NCBI GenBank assembly: GCA_905250115.1
Contig: CAJNOI010000072.1
Location: 248,001 to 312,000 of the forward strand
Length of the DNA stretch: 64,000 bases
Reading direction: 5' to 3'
DNA from: Adineta steineri
Lineage: Eukaryota > Rotifera > Eurotatoria > Adinetida > Adinetidae
Shown here: positions 33,961 through 47,342 of the stretch, piece after piece
How positions within the stretch are numbered: the stretch's first letter is position 1
How the letters are laid out: each line of letters starts with the position of its first letter
Notes under the pieces: model-generated
Told to the model about the DNA's origin: nothing
The model's database searches: none
The model's input: the letters and a program-made list of their open reading frames with translations, nothing else
Program-made: the position numbers and the translations under genes

Positions 33961-36274
33961 AAATGTTTTTAATTTAACTTGATAAAATTTCGATTTTTAT
34001 TTTTGAAAACAAATAAAAAACATTAATTTATGAAAAATCTTTATAGAAAATAAATAACATTGCTTCTCATTTTTAGAAAAGTAAATAAATATTTGTTAAT
34101 TTTAGTTTTAAACTAAAAAAAACCGAAATGAATAAAATAGTTCGGATAGAAAGTTTCTTGAGTGAATCAAATTAAAAGAGTTTCAAAGAAAATTCAAGTA
34201 GAAAAAATTAAATTTTTATAGAGAAATCAAATAAAATATTTTTCAAATTGAGTAAAACATTTAAATTAATAAACAGAAACTTGTAAATAGAAACAAATTG
34301 TTTTTTTATTAGATTTATTTTTATGATTTTATGATTGATTGAGAGAAAGGAAAGAGAGAAGAAAATATATAAATGAATAAGAATGGAATCAGTTAAAACC
34401 GAAAGTTAGATTAAAAAAATTTATTTAAAACAAAATAATTCATTAAAATAATGATAAACAATTAGAAAAATAAACAAATGGTCAAATTTGTTTTGTTTTA
34501 TCAAAAAATCAAAATCGAAGAGAAAAAATAAATTCTAAATTTGAATTGTTTGATAAACAAATTCTTATTTATTTAAATAAATCTTTTTTCGTCAATAGAA
34601 AAATTTAGAAACAACTGAGAAATAAAATAAAAATTCTTTTTTTCTTCAAATATTTGAATTTATTTCTAAAATGTAGATAAAAGGAAAAAACAAATAAAAC
34701 ATATTTTATAAAATTTCATTAGTTAACAAAATGATTCATCGAATTTAATTTAAATAATCAAAGGATGAAGAAAAATTGAATGATTTTTTCCCATTATATC
34801 GATAAACAAAAGAAAATAAAAAAACTTCACAATTAAACAATTATTTAGCAAATCATCAAATGTTTTTTATTTAGAGAAAATAATGAAATTAAATGAAGAA
34901 ATATTTAATTGAAATGTAACATTTAATAAAAGAAAATAATTCAAATGATTGTATAAAAGTATTTTATTTCACTTTTACAATTAATTATTTTATACTATTC
35001 TTAAAAGTAGCAATATTTTCTAGTCGAATTGTTTAACATCATCAGTTTAGTGTTCAACAAATAAACGACTACAAATCACATGAATTAATTATTTTTTCTA
35101 CCTGAGTGAATATCTTTTTTTTGCTCATCAATTGTCAACTCATTGAAAACCAACGCATTTATTGATCTTAAAATTTTGACAATGAACAAATTATGAATAT
35201 AAAAATAAATGTGAATCAGTTCATTGACAGATTCCGATTATTGTTTTTATTAATAAAACATTCAAACTTGATATTGCCACTGATAATTCAATTTATGAAC
35301 TAAAAACATCGATTCTGAAAGGAAAAAGGCATTAACGTTGAATTCATTGAATACTGAAATTGTTCTATTTTATCCTTTAACTTTTAATGATATATCCAAA
35401 CATCTCATTTTCCTGATGACTTCCTTAATAGAATTGAGAGAGATGTTATGTTTATTCATGTATTTTATTTATATGAATTATTATTCGGATACAAAGTGAA
35501 TTCTACTTAACATCGCCAAAAAAGTACAAATCATTCAATAGATAAGATGTTTTAACGGATAAATATCCGAAGAATGATTTATAACATAGGGTGAAACAAG
35601 AAACTATAAATCAATCTTGAGGGTGGTTGTTCTATTTCACTATATCCACATTCACACCCATGCTCATAGGAGTAAGTTTTTGAATAACATCTATGAAGCA
35701 ACTTTAAAGTAACTCTCGATAGAGATAAATAAAATCCTATATAACAAGGTTGTTAATTGATCTTATTATGTACAAAGCTATCTCCAACGAATTTTCAAAC
35801 TACTACTCGAAGATCAATTAACAGCGAAAGTTTCATATGTTTAAATATAATTATTCTAGAAAAAATATCTGTTCTAATCTTTGTTTCTGCATCGTTTTTC
35901 TATCAATTTCTGTAAATACAGATCACCATTTTCTGCTTTTTCCCTCTTTCAGGGTTTATGAAAACAGCAATAAACTGATCTTATTATCTACTATTAAATC
36001 CCTCTTCAATAAAATCGACATAACGTTGAGATATGTTAAAATATGGAATTTACTCACTTACGTCAGTAATAGCAGCGGAAAACTTCTTAATACAATAAAG
36101 ACTAAATTTTAAACATTGTATATTTTTGTTTGCTATTAAACTTTACATGTTAATCTAGTGAAAATTAGTTTAATAACAAAAGCAAAGAAATGAATACAAA
36201 AATATCTGCACATCTGAATTAATTGTTTTTTTTTAAATATCACAAGAAAAATTCATCTAATTTATAATTCATGT
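33961..36274. other. Intergenic region
   Basis: 33961-34600 is an NHL-type 3' flank similar to 2090-2630. The rest is AT-rich without a recognisable gene. An open frame at 35837-36112 has no family features and is probably chance. A hairpin element is at 35616-35665. Confidence 0.55.
35616..35665. repeat. Telomere-like hairpin element 9
   Basis: The left arm is CTTGAGGGTGGTTG and the right arm is TATCCACATTCACACCCATG, with a loop of about 12 bases. Confidence 0.65.
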
Positions 36275-38886
36275 TTATGGTGATGATGGTGAAATAATAG
36301 TCCATAAAATATCCACACCACTAGCACCTAAATTCAATGATCTAAAATACAAAAAAATAAGAAAGATGATATTTTTCTACTAAATAACTTACCCAAGATG
36401 TCCATTTCGAGTTGAATTAACACATTCAACAAATAGAAGAAGACAATCAAGTAAATTATGATCACCCTTTCAAAAATATAGTAATATTTTTAATGAAAAA
36501 ATAATATTCTACTCACTGCTGGTACATCATGAATTTCACTATTTGATAAAACTTTATAAATTGGTGGTTTTTCTTGATAGACAAAGATACCTGTTGGATA
36601 CCGAGCTGTATCTAAATATAAACATACATTAGCAATCTATGAAAATCCATTTCTAATCTATATATATTTACTTGTTAATTGTGCTTGTCGTACAATATAA
36701 TTTCCACGAAAAACTTTTCCATCTAAGAATCGTGGATCGGGTGTAAGACGTCGATCAAAATAAATACAAAATAAATTGAATACAAGTTCAGCATCAGTAA
36801 TTACACCTGATTTCCAATTATAACCAGACATATAGGTACGAGCTAAGACTAAAAAACCCAAATATTTAATAATTGTTTATTTCCTATTAATAAAATATAC
36901 TTTGTATTCTTGAAAGGATATATTCTTGATTAGAATGAATTTCAAAATTAGGTAATATTTCATTTAATTGAGAAACTAATGTTGAATTTGTACATGTACG
37001 TATAAATGATTTTATTTCATTCGTTGTTGTTTCTAAGATAAAAGTTTTTTATAAAAAAAAATAATCAAATGATTAACATACTTCCGATGGTTATATCTGT
37101 ATGTCCAAGAGCAATTAATGATTGATTTAAATTTTCAATATCACGTGTTAATGGAATGAGAATTGTTTTTGTTAACCACTAGATAAAAATATATGTAATT
37201 TACATATAAAAAATAATCTTCAATATATACTTTGCGCATATTTTCACGTAAGACGAATAATTGTGGACCATCAATACGGACTTTACGCCATTTCTATAAA
37301 TGAAATTTTTTTTATAATGGATAATATATTTTTGATATTTACAATTATTGTTTGTGTACCACTTGTTTGACCACTACCAGATCCCGTATTACTACTAATA
37401 ATTCTTTTATAATCTGATTTACGTGTATCATCATCGACTACAGTTGAACCATTTTGACTTGTAGCTGAACGAATATGTGCCATTTGATATGGACGAGATC
37501 GAAGTTCAGCTACTGTATCATTCATAGCATTGGTTGCCATAATAGGACTTCGACCAAACGCTTCAATAATAAAATTTACATATTATTAGAAAATAAATCA
37601 GTTCGATATAATGAACTTACATTCATTTAAACTTCGATTATGACTTGTAGCTGATAAATCTAATGCATCACGTTCAAGTTCAGTTAAATAACGTGAACAA
37701 TCACTTAAATTTGTTGATGGTGATTCTATTCAAAATAGAACAAAAACACGTTTTTCATACAATTAATAACTAACGAGGGAACTACCCGAGGTGTCAAAAC
37801 GTTTTTGAGCTGAAAAGTTCTGAAATTTCGAAAACAAGCTTGTCTGATTAAGGCCTTAGTCTGCACAAAATTTCAGGTCTAAATTCGAAACTTTGATTTT
37901 ACCGCATAGATAGGACAATTACCATAAATAGTCGATATCTCAGTCAAACATCAACTTGGGCGAAATTCCAGCTCAAAAACTTGTTGACACCTCAGGTAGT
38001 TCCCTTATAAGTCATATTTTTTTTCAAACCTGGTGATGATTGCCAATAGACACTATTTCTTAATGTTGCTAATGGATCAGGAGTAGCAATACTTGAATTT
38101 GAATTTTCATATAGATCTCTCTGTTGATCAAATTTATTTGGTGATGTTACTTGACGAGTATTATTTACTAATGAAGCTACACGATCAGCAAGTGTCGCTG
38201 TAAGAACACGTAATGGAAGTGTTGGACCCGTTGTTTTTTGTTGATTAAGAATAGATGTATATAATGATTGAGGTGAAATCCAACATAATAATCTATTTAA
38301 ATATCGATGACGATTATAAGCAGCTTCTGCTAATTGAGGATTATCACAAATAACCATGCCTTGTTCTATAGAAAAAAAATTTTATGTTGAAATAGTTTTA
38401 CAATAAAAATGTTTCTTACCCGGTACATATAATCCAAGTTGTTTTAATTCATTTTGTGTTAAAAATACATATTTAGCTAATGATATATGCATATAATGTA
38501 CTAATACACGAATTGTATAAGCAATACATGTTACAATAATGAATCTTTCTAAATAAAATAATTAATAAACAATTTTCCTAGAATTATATATTTTTTTTCT
38601 TACTAGCATTCCATATTTTTTCATTTAAGTGTAAAAAACTGTCTGGACTAGAAGAAAAAAACAAAAATAATAATTTGTTTTATGATGATGATATATTATA
38701 AACATACACAATCACTTGAACCAGACATAAAAAAATGACACTAAATAATATTCGTTTTTGTGTAACTTGTTTATCTCGATTAATTAATTGACGTTGAGAT
38801 ATTTGATTGAGTAAAATTTTCAAACGATCTGTTATTATACCTGATGTATCACGTACAAAGCTACTGTTCGGTGATATATTTAGCAT
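36275..38886 (-). CDS. TMEM209: TMEM209-like nuclear envelope protein
   Basis: Thirteen exons join in consistent phase to 571 residues: 38708-38886, 38604-38647, 38420-38548, 38030-38365, 37621-37725, 37343-37560, 37231-37293, 37082-37178, 36901-37032, 36672-36848, 36517-36611, 36393-36466 and 36275-36341. Two hydrophobic segments lie near the N-terminus (RILFSVIFLCLVQV, then FIIVTCIAYTIRVLV). The C-terminal half matches the TMEM209 family: WLTKTILIPLTRDIENLNQ, SNQEYILSRIQ, FCIYFDRRLTPDPRFLDGK and LGASGVDILW. Human TMEM209 is of similar length and locates to the nuclear envelope. It is head-to-head with RPS16, about 380 bases away. The intron at 37726-38029 holds a TIR element. An ATG 16 codons further upstream is open; I prefer 38886 because it lies closest to the conserved part. 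Confidence 0.88.
37777..38004. mobile_element. MITE with 36-bp terminal inverted repeats
   Basis: The left end GGGAACTACCCGAGGTGTCA and the right end, reverse-complemented, GGGAACTACCTGAGGTGTCA continue to GTTTTTGAGCTG; 33 of 36 positions match. It is about 228 bp, non-coding, and inside a TMEM209 intron. No clear target duplication, so the superfamily is not assigned. Confidence 0.75.
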
Positions 38887-39268
38887 GATTATATATTGAA
38901 CAAAAATTTCTCTAAATGAAATGAAATGAATCAAATGTAATTTTTACTTTCGAAAGAATATTGACTAATCGATGGCCTAGTAAAAGATGTCGTTAGATAT
39001 TATCCAATGATTTCAATAAAATAAATAAAAAATATCAATACATTTTATATTTAATCAAATAAATTTTGTTTTTTTCGTAATAAAATAGATAAAATTAAAA
39101 ATTAAATCCAATAACCAATCTATTGAAATAAATGAGTCATCATAAAAAAATTATTGTTTATTTCATTCATATTTTATAAACATCGATAGAAGTTCTTTTT
39201 CTAAACGATTTTTTGTGCTTATATATCTAATTAATAATATCATTTTAGATTTTTTGAACATAAAAATC
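38887..39268. promoter_or_regulatory. Divergent promoter region TMEM209 / RPS16
   Basis: An intergenic stretch of about 380 bases between two genes transcribed away from each other. It is AT-rich, with no clear core motif. AG at 39247-39248 ahead of the RPS16 start could be a 5'-UTR or spliced-leader acceptor. Confidence 0.4.
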
Positions 39269-39760
39269 ATGTCGAAAGTACAAAAACAACGTGTGCAAAC
39301 ATTTGGTAGAAAGAAAACAGCCACAGCCGTTGCTGTCTGTCAACAAGGTAAAACAAAAAATCTATTATTTAATCGATTTAAAATTTATTCTTAATTTAAA
39401 GGTCACGGTTCAATCCGTGTTAATGGTCGACCACTTCATCTTGTCGAACCACAAGCACTTCGTTTTAAACTTGAAGAACCAATCTATCTTCTTGGTCGTG
39501 ACAAATTTGCTAGTGTTGATGTTCGTATACGAGTTAAAGGTGGTGGTCGTATTGCACAAATTTACGCCATTCGACAAGCATTAGCTAAATCAATTGTTGC
39601 TTACAATCAAAAATTTGTCGATGAAGCAACAAAAAAACAAATACGGGATATACTCGTACAATATGATCGTACATTACTCGTTGCTGATCCACGTCGATGT
39701 GAACCAAAAAAATTCGGTGGTCCAGGTGCACGTTCCAAATATCAAAAATCGTACCGTTAA
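39269..39760 (+). CDS. RPS16: 40S ribosomal protein S16 (uS9)
   Basis: Exons 39269-39347 and 39402-39760 give 145 residues; the human protein has 146. It begins [20 protein letters not shown], runs through [10 protein letters not shown] and VRVKGGG-type sequence ([19 protein letters not shown]), and ends with the family signature [14 protein letters not shown]. It is a component of the small ribosomal subunit near the decoding site. Codon use is regular and there are no breaks, so it is a working housekeeping gene and anchors this half of the window as an ordinary animal chromosome. Confidence 0.97.
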
Positions 39761-40344
39761 ACGTGTGGCATTACTTGTTTTTCTGTTGTACGCTTTTTTG
39801 TTTTGGAATAAGCGAACGCATAAAAAAAAAGAAAAAATAAATCATAAGAAAATATTGATGAACGACGAATAAAAAACAACTTGATCCGTTGATCATATAT
39901 AAATCATTTTTTTTTGATTTTTTTATCTAATGAGAAAGATACGAATATTTATGATTAAGAAACTCCGTTTAGAATTTGTTCTGTTATATAATAATATAAA
40001 TTTTTCAAAAGATGATCTAACGATATATTTTCAAGTACAAATAGAATCGAAATGATAACATTCTACGTTGAACTCAATGAACTTTAGATAGCAGTAAAAA
40101 CGAAAATCTTACATTCATCAGAAACGGATAGAAAGCATCATTGGAAGACTGAATGGTACCATTGTAATTCAGTTGAGTTCCTGAAATTCCAGACATAACA
40201 AACTAGGGTCTTTATATATTCAATACAAATCTTAGGAGAACATATTGCATTAAGAAAAGGAGTGATGTTATTTGGACGAAAACAGATAAGTGTGCTTGGC
40301 ATAAATTACGACACTGTCTTTTGCTACGTTATTTTTGTTTTTCT
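39761..40344. other. Intergenic region
   Basis: No gene or repeat recognised. A polyadenylation-type AATAAA context lies near 39835. The stretch ends in a pyrimidine-rich tract and an AG directly before the next ATG. Confidence 0.4.
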
Positions 40345-40346
40345 AG

Positions 40347-41978
40347 ATGTCGAATTTAAAACGTTTTCGTCCGTCTGTTGAATCGATTTGTTCTTATGCA
40401 CATTGTGTTGAATCACCTAGTTCTATTCCATGTGCTCATTGTTCGTTAACATTTTGTTTACATCATCTTGTTGAACATCAAACTGCTATTGATAATGAAC
40501 ATAAACGTTTGATAACTACTATTGAAAATTATCGAACACGTTTAAAAACAATTGAATTTCGTGATAATCGTTATGAATTATTTCAACAATTAAATGAATG
40601 GAAAACAAGTATGAATGAAAATGTTGAAAAGATAAAAAATGAAATTGATGTGACTTATGAACAATGTGATCAAGAATTTCATGGAATAAAAGAAACGATT
40701 TTAAATAATATTGATAATGAAGAAATGAATTTAAAAGAAGTTTGTCTAGAATTTAATTAGAATATATAGATATTCATTTTTATTTTAAATAGATATTAAT
40801 AAATTTAGAACAATCTTTACATACACTTGAATCATCTTGTGTAGAATTAATTATTTCAAAAACAAATCCAACGATTCGTTTAATGAAACCGAATTTAAAT
40901 TCATCCGGTTTTTCTGATTTACAAAATAAAGTTCAGCCTGATTTAGATCGATTTTTATCAACATCAGAAGTTATTTTTTCACTTGATTATGATCCAAATG
41001 ATACAACTTTATTTGCTACTTCATCACAATATTTAATTATTTATAAATTATCTCGTTCTATATTTGAATTATATGATAACAATGGTCAACATTTAAGTGA
41101 TATTAATTATGATCATACACATTATGGTGATCTTAATCAAATTACATGGTCATCGTATGTTAATGGATTTCTACTTGCTACATCGAAACAATTACTTAAA
41201 CTTAATTGTACAACAAAACGTATTGCACGTTATATTGATATTGGTTTCGGTTTTTTTAAGGATATATGTGCTGGTGGTGAATCAATTCTTCTTGTTCATA
41301 ATCTGGGGACATCATTAGGTGATGTTATCGAACATTATTCAAATAATCAAATGATACAACGTTGTTGGAAATCAGATTTATATCCAAATGAATCAAATAT
41401 GAAAGATATTATGGAAATATTTCGTATTCGTATGAGTAGTCATTTAGTTGCTATTGATGCTTTATTTACAGATAAAATTCTTGTTTGTGATATTCTTCAT
41501 GCTATGAAATGTCTCTTTCGAATTGATACGAAACATTGTAGTATTCTATCGATGTCACCAATTTACGGTAAATATAACTGTTATTTATAAACTGTACCTA
41601 TCAGATTGACATCAAATTTTAGCAGTATAATTCCTCGCAGGAACATGTTCGCCTGAAGTCAGAAATAAATTGAGATTGGGAAGAAGAAATTAGTCTAAAA
41701 TAGAATTTAATTGATAAACTTTTTTTTTGTTAAAAGATACGAAACAATGGGTTTTATTTGTTATTGATGAACAAAATGAATCTAGTCAACGACGAATGTT
41801 GGTTATCAATGCTCAAGAAAGTGATACACAACGACGAATGCGTGAAATCAAATGTAGTAATCTCTTACCAACAAATATTTGTTTTTTTGGTTCAAAACAT
41901 TTTATTTTGACTCGTACTGAAAATGACGATGAAGAAAATATGTTATTTGAATGTCGAAAGATGCATAATACTTTTTAA
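40347..41978 (+). CDS. B-box-like zinc-binding protein with coiled coil
   Basis: Exons 40347-40739, 40793-41567 and 41737-41978 give 469 residues. Residues 12-45 have a Cys/His-rich pattern, CSYAHC, then PCAHCSLTFCLHH and VEH, like a B-box or related treble-clef zinc finger. It is followed by a charged helical stretch (about 45-150) likely to form a coiled coil. The C-terminal 300 residues show repeated beta-type strands (VIFSLDYDPND, LLKLNCTTKRIARYID), possibly a propeller. The overall plan resembles TRIM-type proteins without a RING. The first AG upstream is directly adjacent to the ATG (40345-40346), suggesting trans-splicing or a 5'-UTR intron. Function unknown. Confidence 0.65.
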
Positions 41979-42269
41979 GTTATTGTTTTTTTTTCTCTAT
42001 ATTATATGTATTCAAGTAAAGATAAATTATGATCTATAACAAGTTGTTACATTAAATTAAAAGATTCTTATTAGTAGTTTTGAATGTGGGTGGGTGTCCG
42101 TGTGGCTATGGGGACAGCGTATTTACTATAGACACACCCACACTACCCACCCTCTAATAACTTAGTATTATTTTATTTATATTATGCATATAATTATTTT
42201 ATTCTATACAACAACATATCATCTGTTTTTTTTTAAAAAATTAACATATGATAAATATATATATCTATA
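41979..42269. other. Convergent intergenic region with hairpin element
   Basis: This lies between two genes whose 3' ends face each other. The only structure is the telomere-like hairpin at 42084-42155. Confidence 0.5.
42084..42155. repeat. Telomere-like hairpin element 10
   Basis: The left arm is GAATGTGGGTGGGTGTCCGT and the right arm is GACACACCCACACTACCCAC followed by CCTC. GTGGGTGGGTGTC pairs with GACACACCCACAC-type sequence. Confidence 0.75.
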
Positions 42270-44324
42270 TCATGGTAATTGCTCGGTTTCTCTCAAGTAT
42301 TTATTTATGTTTTTTACTAGTGGATGTGATTTAGGATAATTATGACGAAAAATTTCAGCAGCTTTTGAATAATATGCGTGAGGATTTTTACGCGGGAATG
42401 CTTTCTTATAAAGTCCACCAAGATTTTGATAACTTATACCAATATCAGGATGATTTGGATTAATTTGATTTAAATATTTTAAACGTATCTTTAAAGCTTT
42501 TTTGAAATAATCTTCTGCAGCGTCAGGATCATTACGCTTTAAATAGATACATCCAAGAAGATCCAATGTTGAAGCTTTTTGTAAATTGTTTTCTTTTCGA
42601 TAATCTAAAGCTTCCAAAGCTTCACCACAAGCGTCATTATATCTTCCTATAGCATGATAAATACTCGCTATCTACGATACAAAAGAAAGGTAAAAAAAAA
42701 AACAATTTTCATGCTAATAACTTACATTATGATGACATGTTCCTAATCCATGATGATTATTTGTATCTCTGTATATTATACATGCGTCTTGATAACATTT
42801 TAATGCTTCCTCGGCATTTTCTAATTCATTGTAGCATACACCAAGATTATTTAAATAAGTTGCTCGTAAATTATGATCGTTATTTACCAAATGATTCAGT
42901 GTATCTGTGAAATATTTTATTGCGAATTCATATTCTCCTATATCGAAAAGAAGTTTGCCAAAAAGAACTGATTGATCAGATGAATTCATATCGTTTAAAT
43001 ATGTTTGTTCAATATATTTAATAGCATCTAATTCATTACGATGAGTTAATTTGAGACAAACTATATACAACTGTTTTTCGTTATTAAATTTAACTGATTT
43101 TATACGAAATATTGTTCCAATGGAAAAAAGAATTTCTTCTTCTTCAGGATATTTACTAAGATCTCTAATATCTGCAAATATTACATTAAATTCATCATTT
43201 ATATCAACATCAATTTTAAATAAAACATGTTCAAAATCTTGTCTTTCATATTGAAAAGCAAATTTCAATGCAATATGTTTATCTAATGTTGTCGATACAA
43301 AACCATTCATTGAAATAAGATCATTTTCATGATCCTTCAAAAGATTAATATCTTTTAGTTGCAATTGTTGACCACGATAAAGACAGATTGAATTTTTTGA
43401 TTTTGATTTTGATTCTTTAGAATTTCCAATAAATTTTTTATGTTGATCTTTCAATTGTTGACAAAGTAATTTAATCATATAACGAAAATTATAAACATTT
43501 GAAATTTTTTCTCTTCGAAAAACTGTATTGATCGATCGAAATATAAATGAATTTTTTGTATACCATTCAATAGCATGTTTTGCATTTTCTTCCAATGATT
43601 CTCTTTCAAAATCATCAATACGAGATAATGTTCGTTCATCTTGAGATTCTCGCCTACAATGAGCAATCATCTCTTTTTTAGCTCGTTCATTATCATTATT
43701 TTTAAGTTCAATCATAAAATTATGACAATGATAAAACCAAAGAAAACGTGCTTGATCTTCTTTTAAATTTCGAATTGGATGTTGAGTTTTTATTAATGTT
43801 GATTCTATACAATAGAAATAATCAATACTCTATGCTATATTTACGTTTGAAATAATTCAGTTACCTGAATCTGCAGATTCTTGTTGATTGAGTAAACTAA
43901 AATGTATCTCTCTATCATTATTTTTTGTCATATAAATTTCAATACTATCCATTAAATCATACGTATCATCACAAATTGCTTGAAGCTTTTTAAATTTCAA
44001 ATGATTGTATCTGTCAATATCGGTACAAAAAATTAGTATAGTTAGAATACAATTATAATCTTGTATTTTTGGTATAATTTGTTCACTAAGTGAACCTGAA
44101 ATAATAAATATAATATGAGTATTTGTATTTTGTTCTCGAATATATTCAATACATTCATTTTCACATATAAATGATTTTATCTTTGAATCAAATTGACTTA
44201 ATTGTTTCAGTTTTAGTGTATTACTAAAATTTTTTAGATATTTATCAAGCCAAATAATATGATAATAGCATGTTTGATTATCTTGATTATTTGTAGACGA
44301 GTTTTGTATTACATTTGATGCCAT
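42270..44324 (-). CDS. ART/TPR protein, paralogue 1
   Basis: Exons 43865-44324, 42726-43804 and 42270-42671 give 646 residues. Residues 1-155 form a Rossmann-like domain (YHIIWLDKYL, THIIFIISGSLSEQIIPKI, CILTILIFC), perhaps receiver- or TIR-like. Residues about 160-390 hold an arginine-type ADP-ribosyltransferase: R in CLYRGQ, the STT motif in ISMNGFVSTT, and the acidic E-x-E in PEEEEILFSIG, so the R-S-E triad is intact. Residues about 400-640 are TPR units (LFGKLLFDIGEYEFAIKYF, YLNNLGVCYNELENAEEALK, STLDLLGCIYLKRNDPDAAE), which bind partner proteins. Such ART-TPR proteins are abundant in bdelloid rotifers (known in general terms). Its tandem neighbour at 45012 has the same exon plan. Substrate unknown. 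Confidence 0.82.
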
Positions 44325-45011
44325 CTTGGTTAACCTGATGTTGTTGTTTTACATCAAAAAGGAAGAGAAAAAAAACTTTTAAATAATCGATGAAAGCAAA
44401 CAACCTCTTTTACCTTTACATTTGCAAAAGCACCAATGAAAAGCATTTTTTACGATTATAGTAGACAAAACTTACTGCAAGAAAATGCAAGACAGTAGAA
44501 TTTTTTTGTTCTTTTGTATATGAAAAAACATTGATTATAATGTAACTAACCACTAAGTGTTTTTTTTCTCCTCAGTATTTTAGAAATCAAAGATATTAAT
44601 AATTCGTTTCTATGAAAAATAATATCTCAGTAAAAATATTTCAATATAAAATCGTATGAAAACCCTGAAATACGATAAATTTCAACACTATTGATAGTTG
44701 ATTGTAAAGTGCTAGGGTATTTACCTTAATTCTATTTTTTAAGTAATCTTATAATAAATAAATTCTACTAGTTACTAATTTTTGGAATCGAATTTGATCA
44801 AATAGTATTTTCATCAGGGGCGAAACTTCATCATACTTTCCCCAATTGGCGAAATTCCACTGTACTCCCTCCAACATCTCTCCTATAATTTCGCCGATTG
44901 AATTACCGATTAAACTCTACATATGAAGTCATTTCAAAAGTTCAATCAACAACTACATATTTATTATGCTAATATATTCATAAAAAAATATAACAAAAAT
45001 TATTCGGATTA
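44325..45011. other. Intergenic region between ART/TPR paralogues
   Basis: AT-rich with no gene. It includes a short GC-richer stretch at 44815-44895, with GGGGCGAAACTTC and a nearby GGCGAAATTCC, which I could not assign. Confidence 0.4.
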
Positions 45012-47087
45012 TTATGTCAATTGTTGTCGAGTTTGTTCTAAACATTGATTGATTCCTATTATAAATGGATGTAATATTGGAAAATTATGACGAAAAATTT
45101 CTGCAGCACGTAGAAAATTTGTTTCAGCATTGATATAGTTAAATTGTTGGAAATGAATTCTACCAAGATTTTGATGACTAACACCAATATCAGGATGATA
45201 AGGATTAATTTTACCTAAGTATTTTAAACGTAATTGTAAAGATTCTTGAAAATTATTCAATGCAGCTTCATTTTCACGTAAAGCTAATCGAATACAACCA
45301 AGAAGATTAAGAGTTGAAGCTTTATCTATTTTATCACTTTGTCGAAAATCTAACGCATCCAAAGCCAATTGAAAAGCTTTTTCATTATCTCCTTGAGAAT
45401 GATAAATACTTGCAATCTACAATAACAAAAAAGACATGAAATAAAAATAGTTTTTAAAAATAAAATAACTTACATTGTGTTGACATGTACTTATACCACG
45501 TTCATTATTTGTTTGTTCATAAATTTTACATGCTTCTATATAGTATTTTAATGCTTGAGCTGTATTTTTCATTTCATTATAACATACACCAATATTATTT
45601 AGATAAACTGCTCGACTATCATTTTTAAGATTCGATGAATTATCAAGTAAATCTGAGAAATATTTAATAGCTGATTCATATTCTCCCATATCACATAGTA
45701 ATTTACCAAATAATACCGATCGATCATTAGTATCGACATGTTTTGCATAGGTATGTTGCATATATTTGTTAACATTTAATTGATCATGTTGATCTAATGA
45801 AAGATGAACTACATAGAATTTCTTTTTCTCATTAAATTCGACTGATTTAACACGAAAAACAGCACCAATAGAGAAAAGAACTTCTAATTCTTCAGGATGT
45901 TCACTGAATTTATCAATATCAGCAAATGGTATATCATGTTCTTTTGTCATATCAATATCGATTTCAATAAAAACAGGTTCATAACCTTCATGACAAGATC
46001 GCTTCTTAATAAAAGTTTTTGCAACATGTTTATGTCGTGTTGTTGACATAAATCCATTAAATGATATGAGATTATTAACATTTCGATTAAGAAGAAGAAT
46101 ATCTGACGTTGGCAAGGATACACCACGATAGACTTGAAGTGAACTTTGTTCACCAACCTTTTTGTACTCATGAATAAATTGTTTGTGTAGTTCTTTTAAT
46201 TTTCGACAAAGTAGTTTAATAATATAACGATATGAATAAATTTGCGAAATATTCTCTCTTCTCAACATTTTATTTGTACATTCATATATAAATGATTCTC
46301 TTGTATACCAATGGATAGCATCAGTTGCATTTTGTTCTAATGATTCTCGACTAAATTGATTGATACCAGATTTTGCTTTACGATTTTGAGTTTCTTGTTT
46401 ACAATGAGCAATCATTTCTTGTTTAGCTCGTTCATTATCATCATTTTCAAGTTCAATCATAAAATTATGACAATGATAAAACCAAAGAAAACATGCTTGA
46501 TCTTCTTTTAAATTTCGAATTGAATGTTGATCTTTAGAATTACTTTTTGATGTTACTGTACCTAAATAATATTAAAGCAGACATTATTAGTTATTTTTAT
46601 ATATTTAAAATATTAACTTACTTGAACGTGTTGAATCTTGATTTGGAAATAGACTGAAATTAGTTTCGTCATTAACTTTTCTTATATATCTTGCAATTTT
46701 ATCACTTAAAACATTTGTATCATCACAAATTGCTCGAAGTTTTTCATATTTCAAATGTTTGTAATTGTCAATAGTTCCACAAAATATATATATAGTAAGA
46801 ATACAATCATAACCTTCTATTTGTGGTATAATTTTTTCACTAAGTGAACCAGAAATAATAAATATAATATAAGAATCTGTATTTCGATCATTTTGTTGTT
46901 CAATATAATTAATACATTTGTCTCGAGATTTAAAAGATTTCAAATCTTCATCAAAGGAATGTAACATCTCTAGAGTTTTTCGATTATCTTGAGTATCTAA
47001 GTTTTTATCAAGCCAGACAATATGATGACCATAAAATCGATTATTTTCATCATTTTCAACTAATCTATGTGATTTGGATGATGCCAT
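45012..47087 (-). CDS. ART/TPR protein, paralogue 2
   Basis: Exons 46622-47087, 45474-46561 and 45012-45416 give 652 residues. The domain order and intron positions are identical to the gene at 42270: Rossmann-like N-terminus (HHIVWLDKNL, YIIFIISGSLSEKIIPQI), ART domain (R in VYRGVSL, FNGFMSTT, E-x-E in PEELEVLFSIG) and TPR tail (LFGKLLCDMGEYESAIKYF, STLNLLGCIRLALREN). Catalytic residues are kept, so it should be active. The two proteins are clearly diverged over their whole length, so the duplication is old compared with the NHL-region duplication. An upstream ATG at 47303 is open in frame, but conservation with paralogue 1 starts at MASS, so 47087 is chosen. Confidence 0.82.
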
Positions 47088-47342
47088 CTTAATGCTATGA
47101 TTTTGTATTATGATGAGAGAATAGACGATGTTGTTCTGTATAAATACACTGAGTTGTTCTGCGAAAGGAATGAAACAACACTGTCTATTTAAACTTTCCG
47201 CGAGACATGACGCAGTTGGATTTTTTCCTCGATTGTCGAGAAGAAAGTAAAAGTGTCTTGTTTTTTTTATTTGACGACTGTATGCCGTGATACATTTTAA
47301 CAAAAAGAAAATGTCATAGATCTCAAAGACATTCTATACGAT

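Noticed and set aside
35837..36112. 91-codon plus-strand frame
   Set aside because: No domain, no splice context and composition like the surrounding intergenic DNA.
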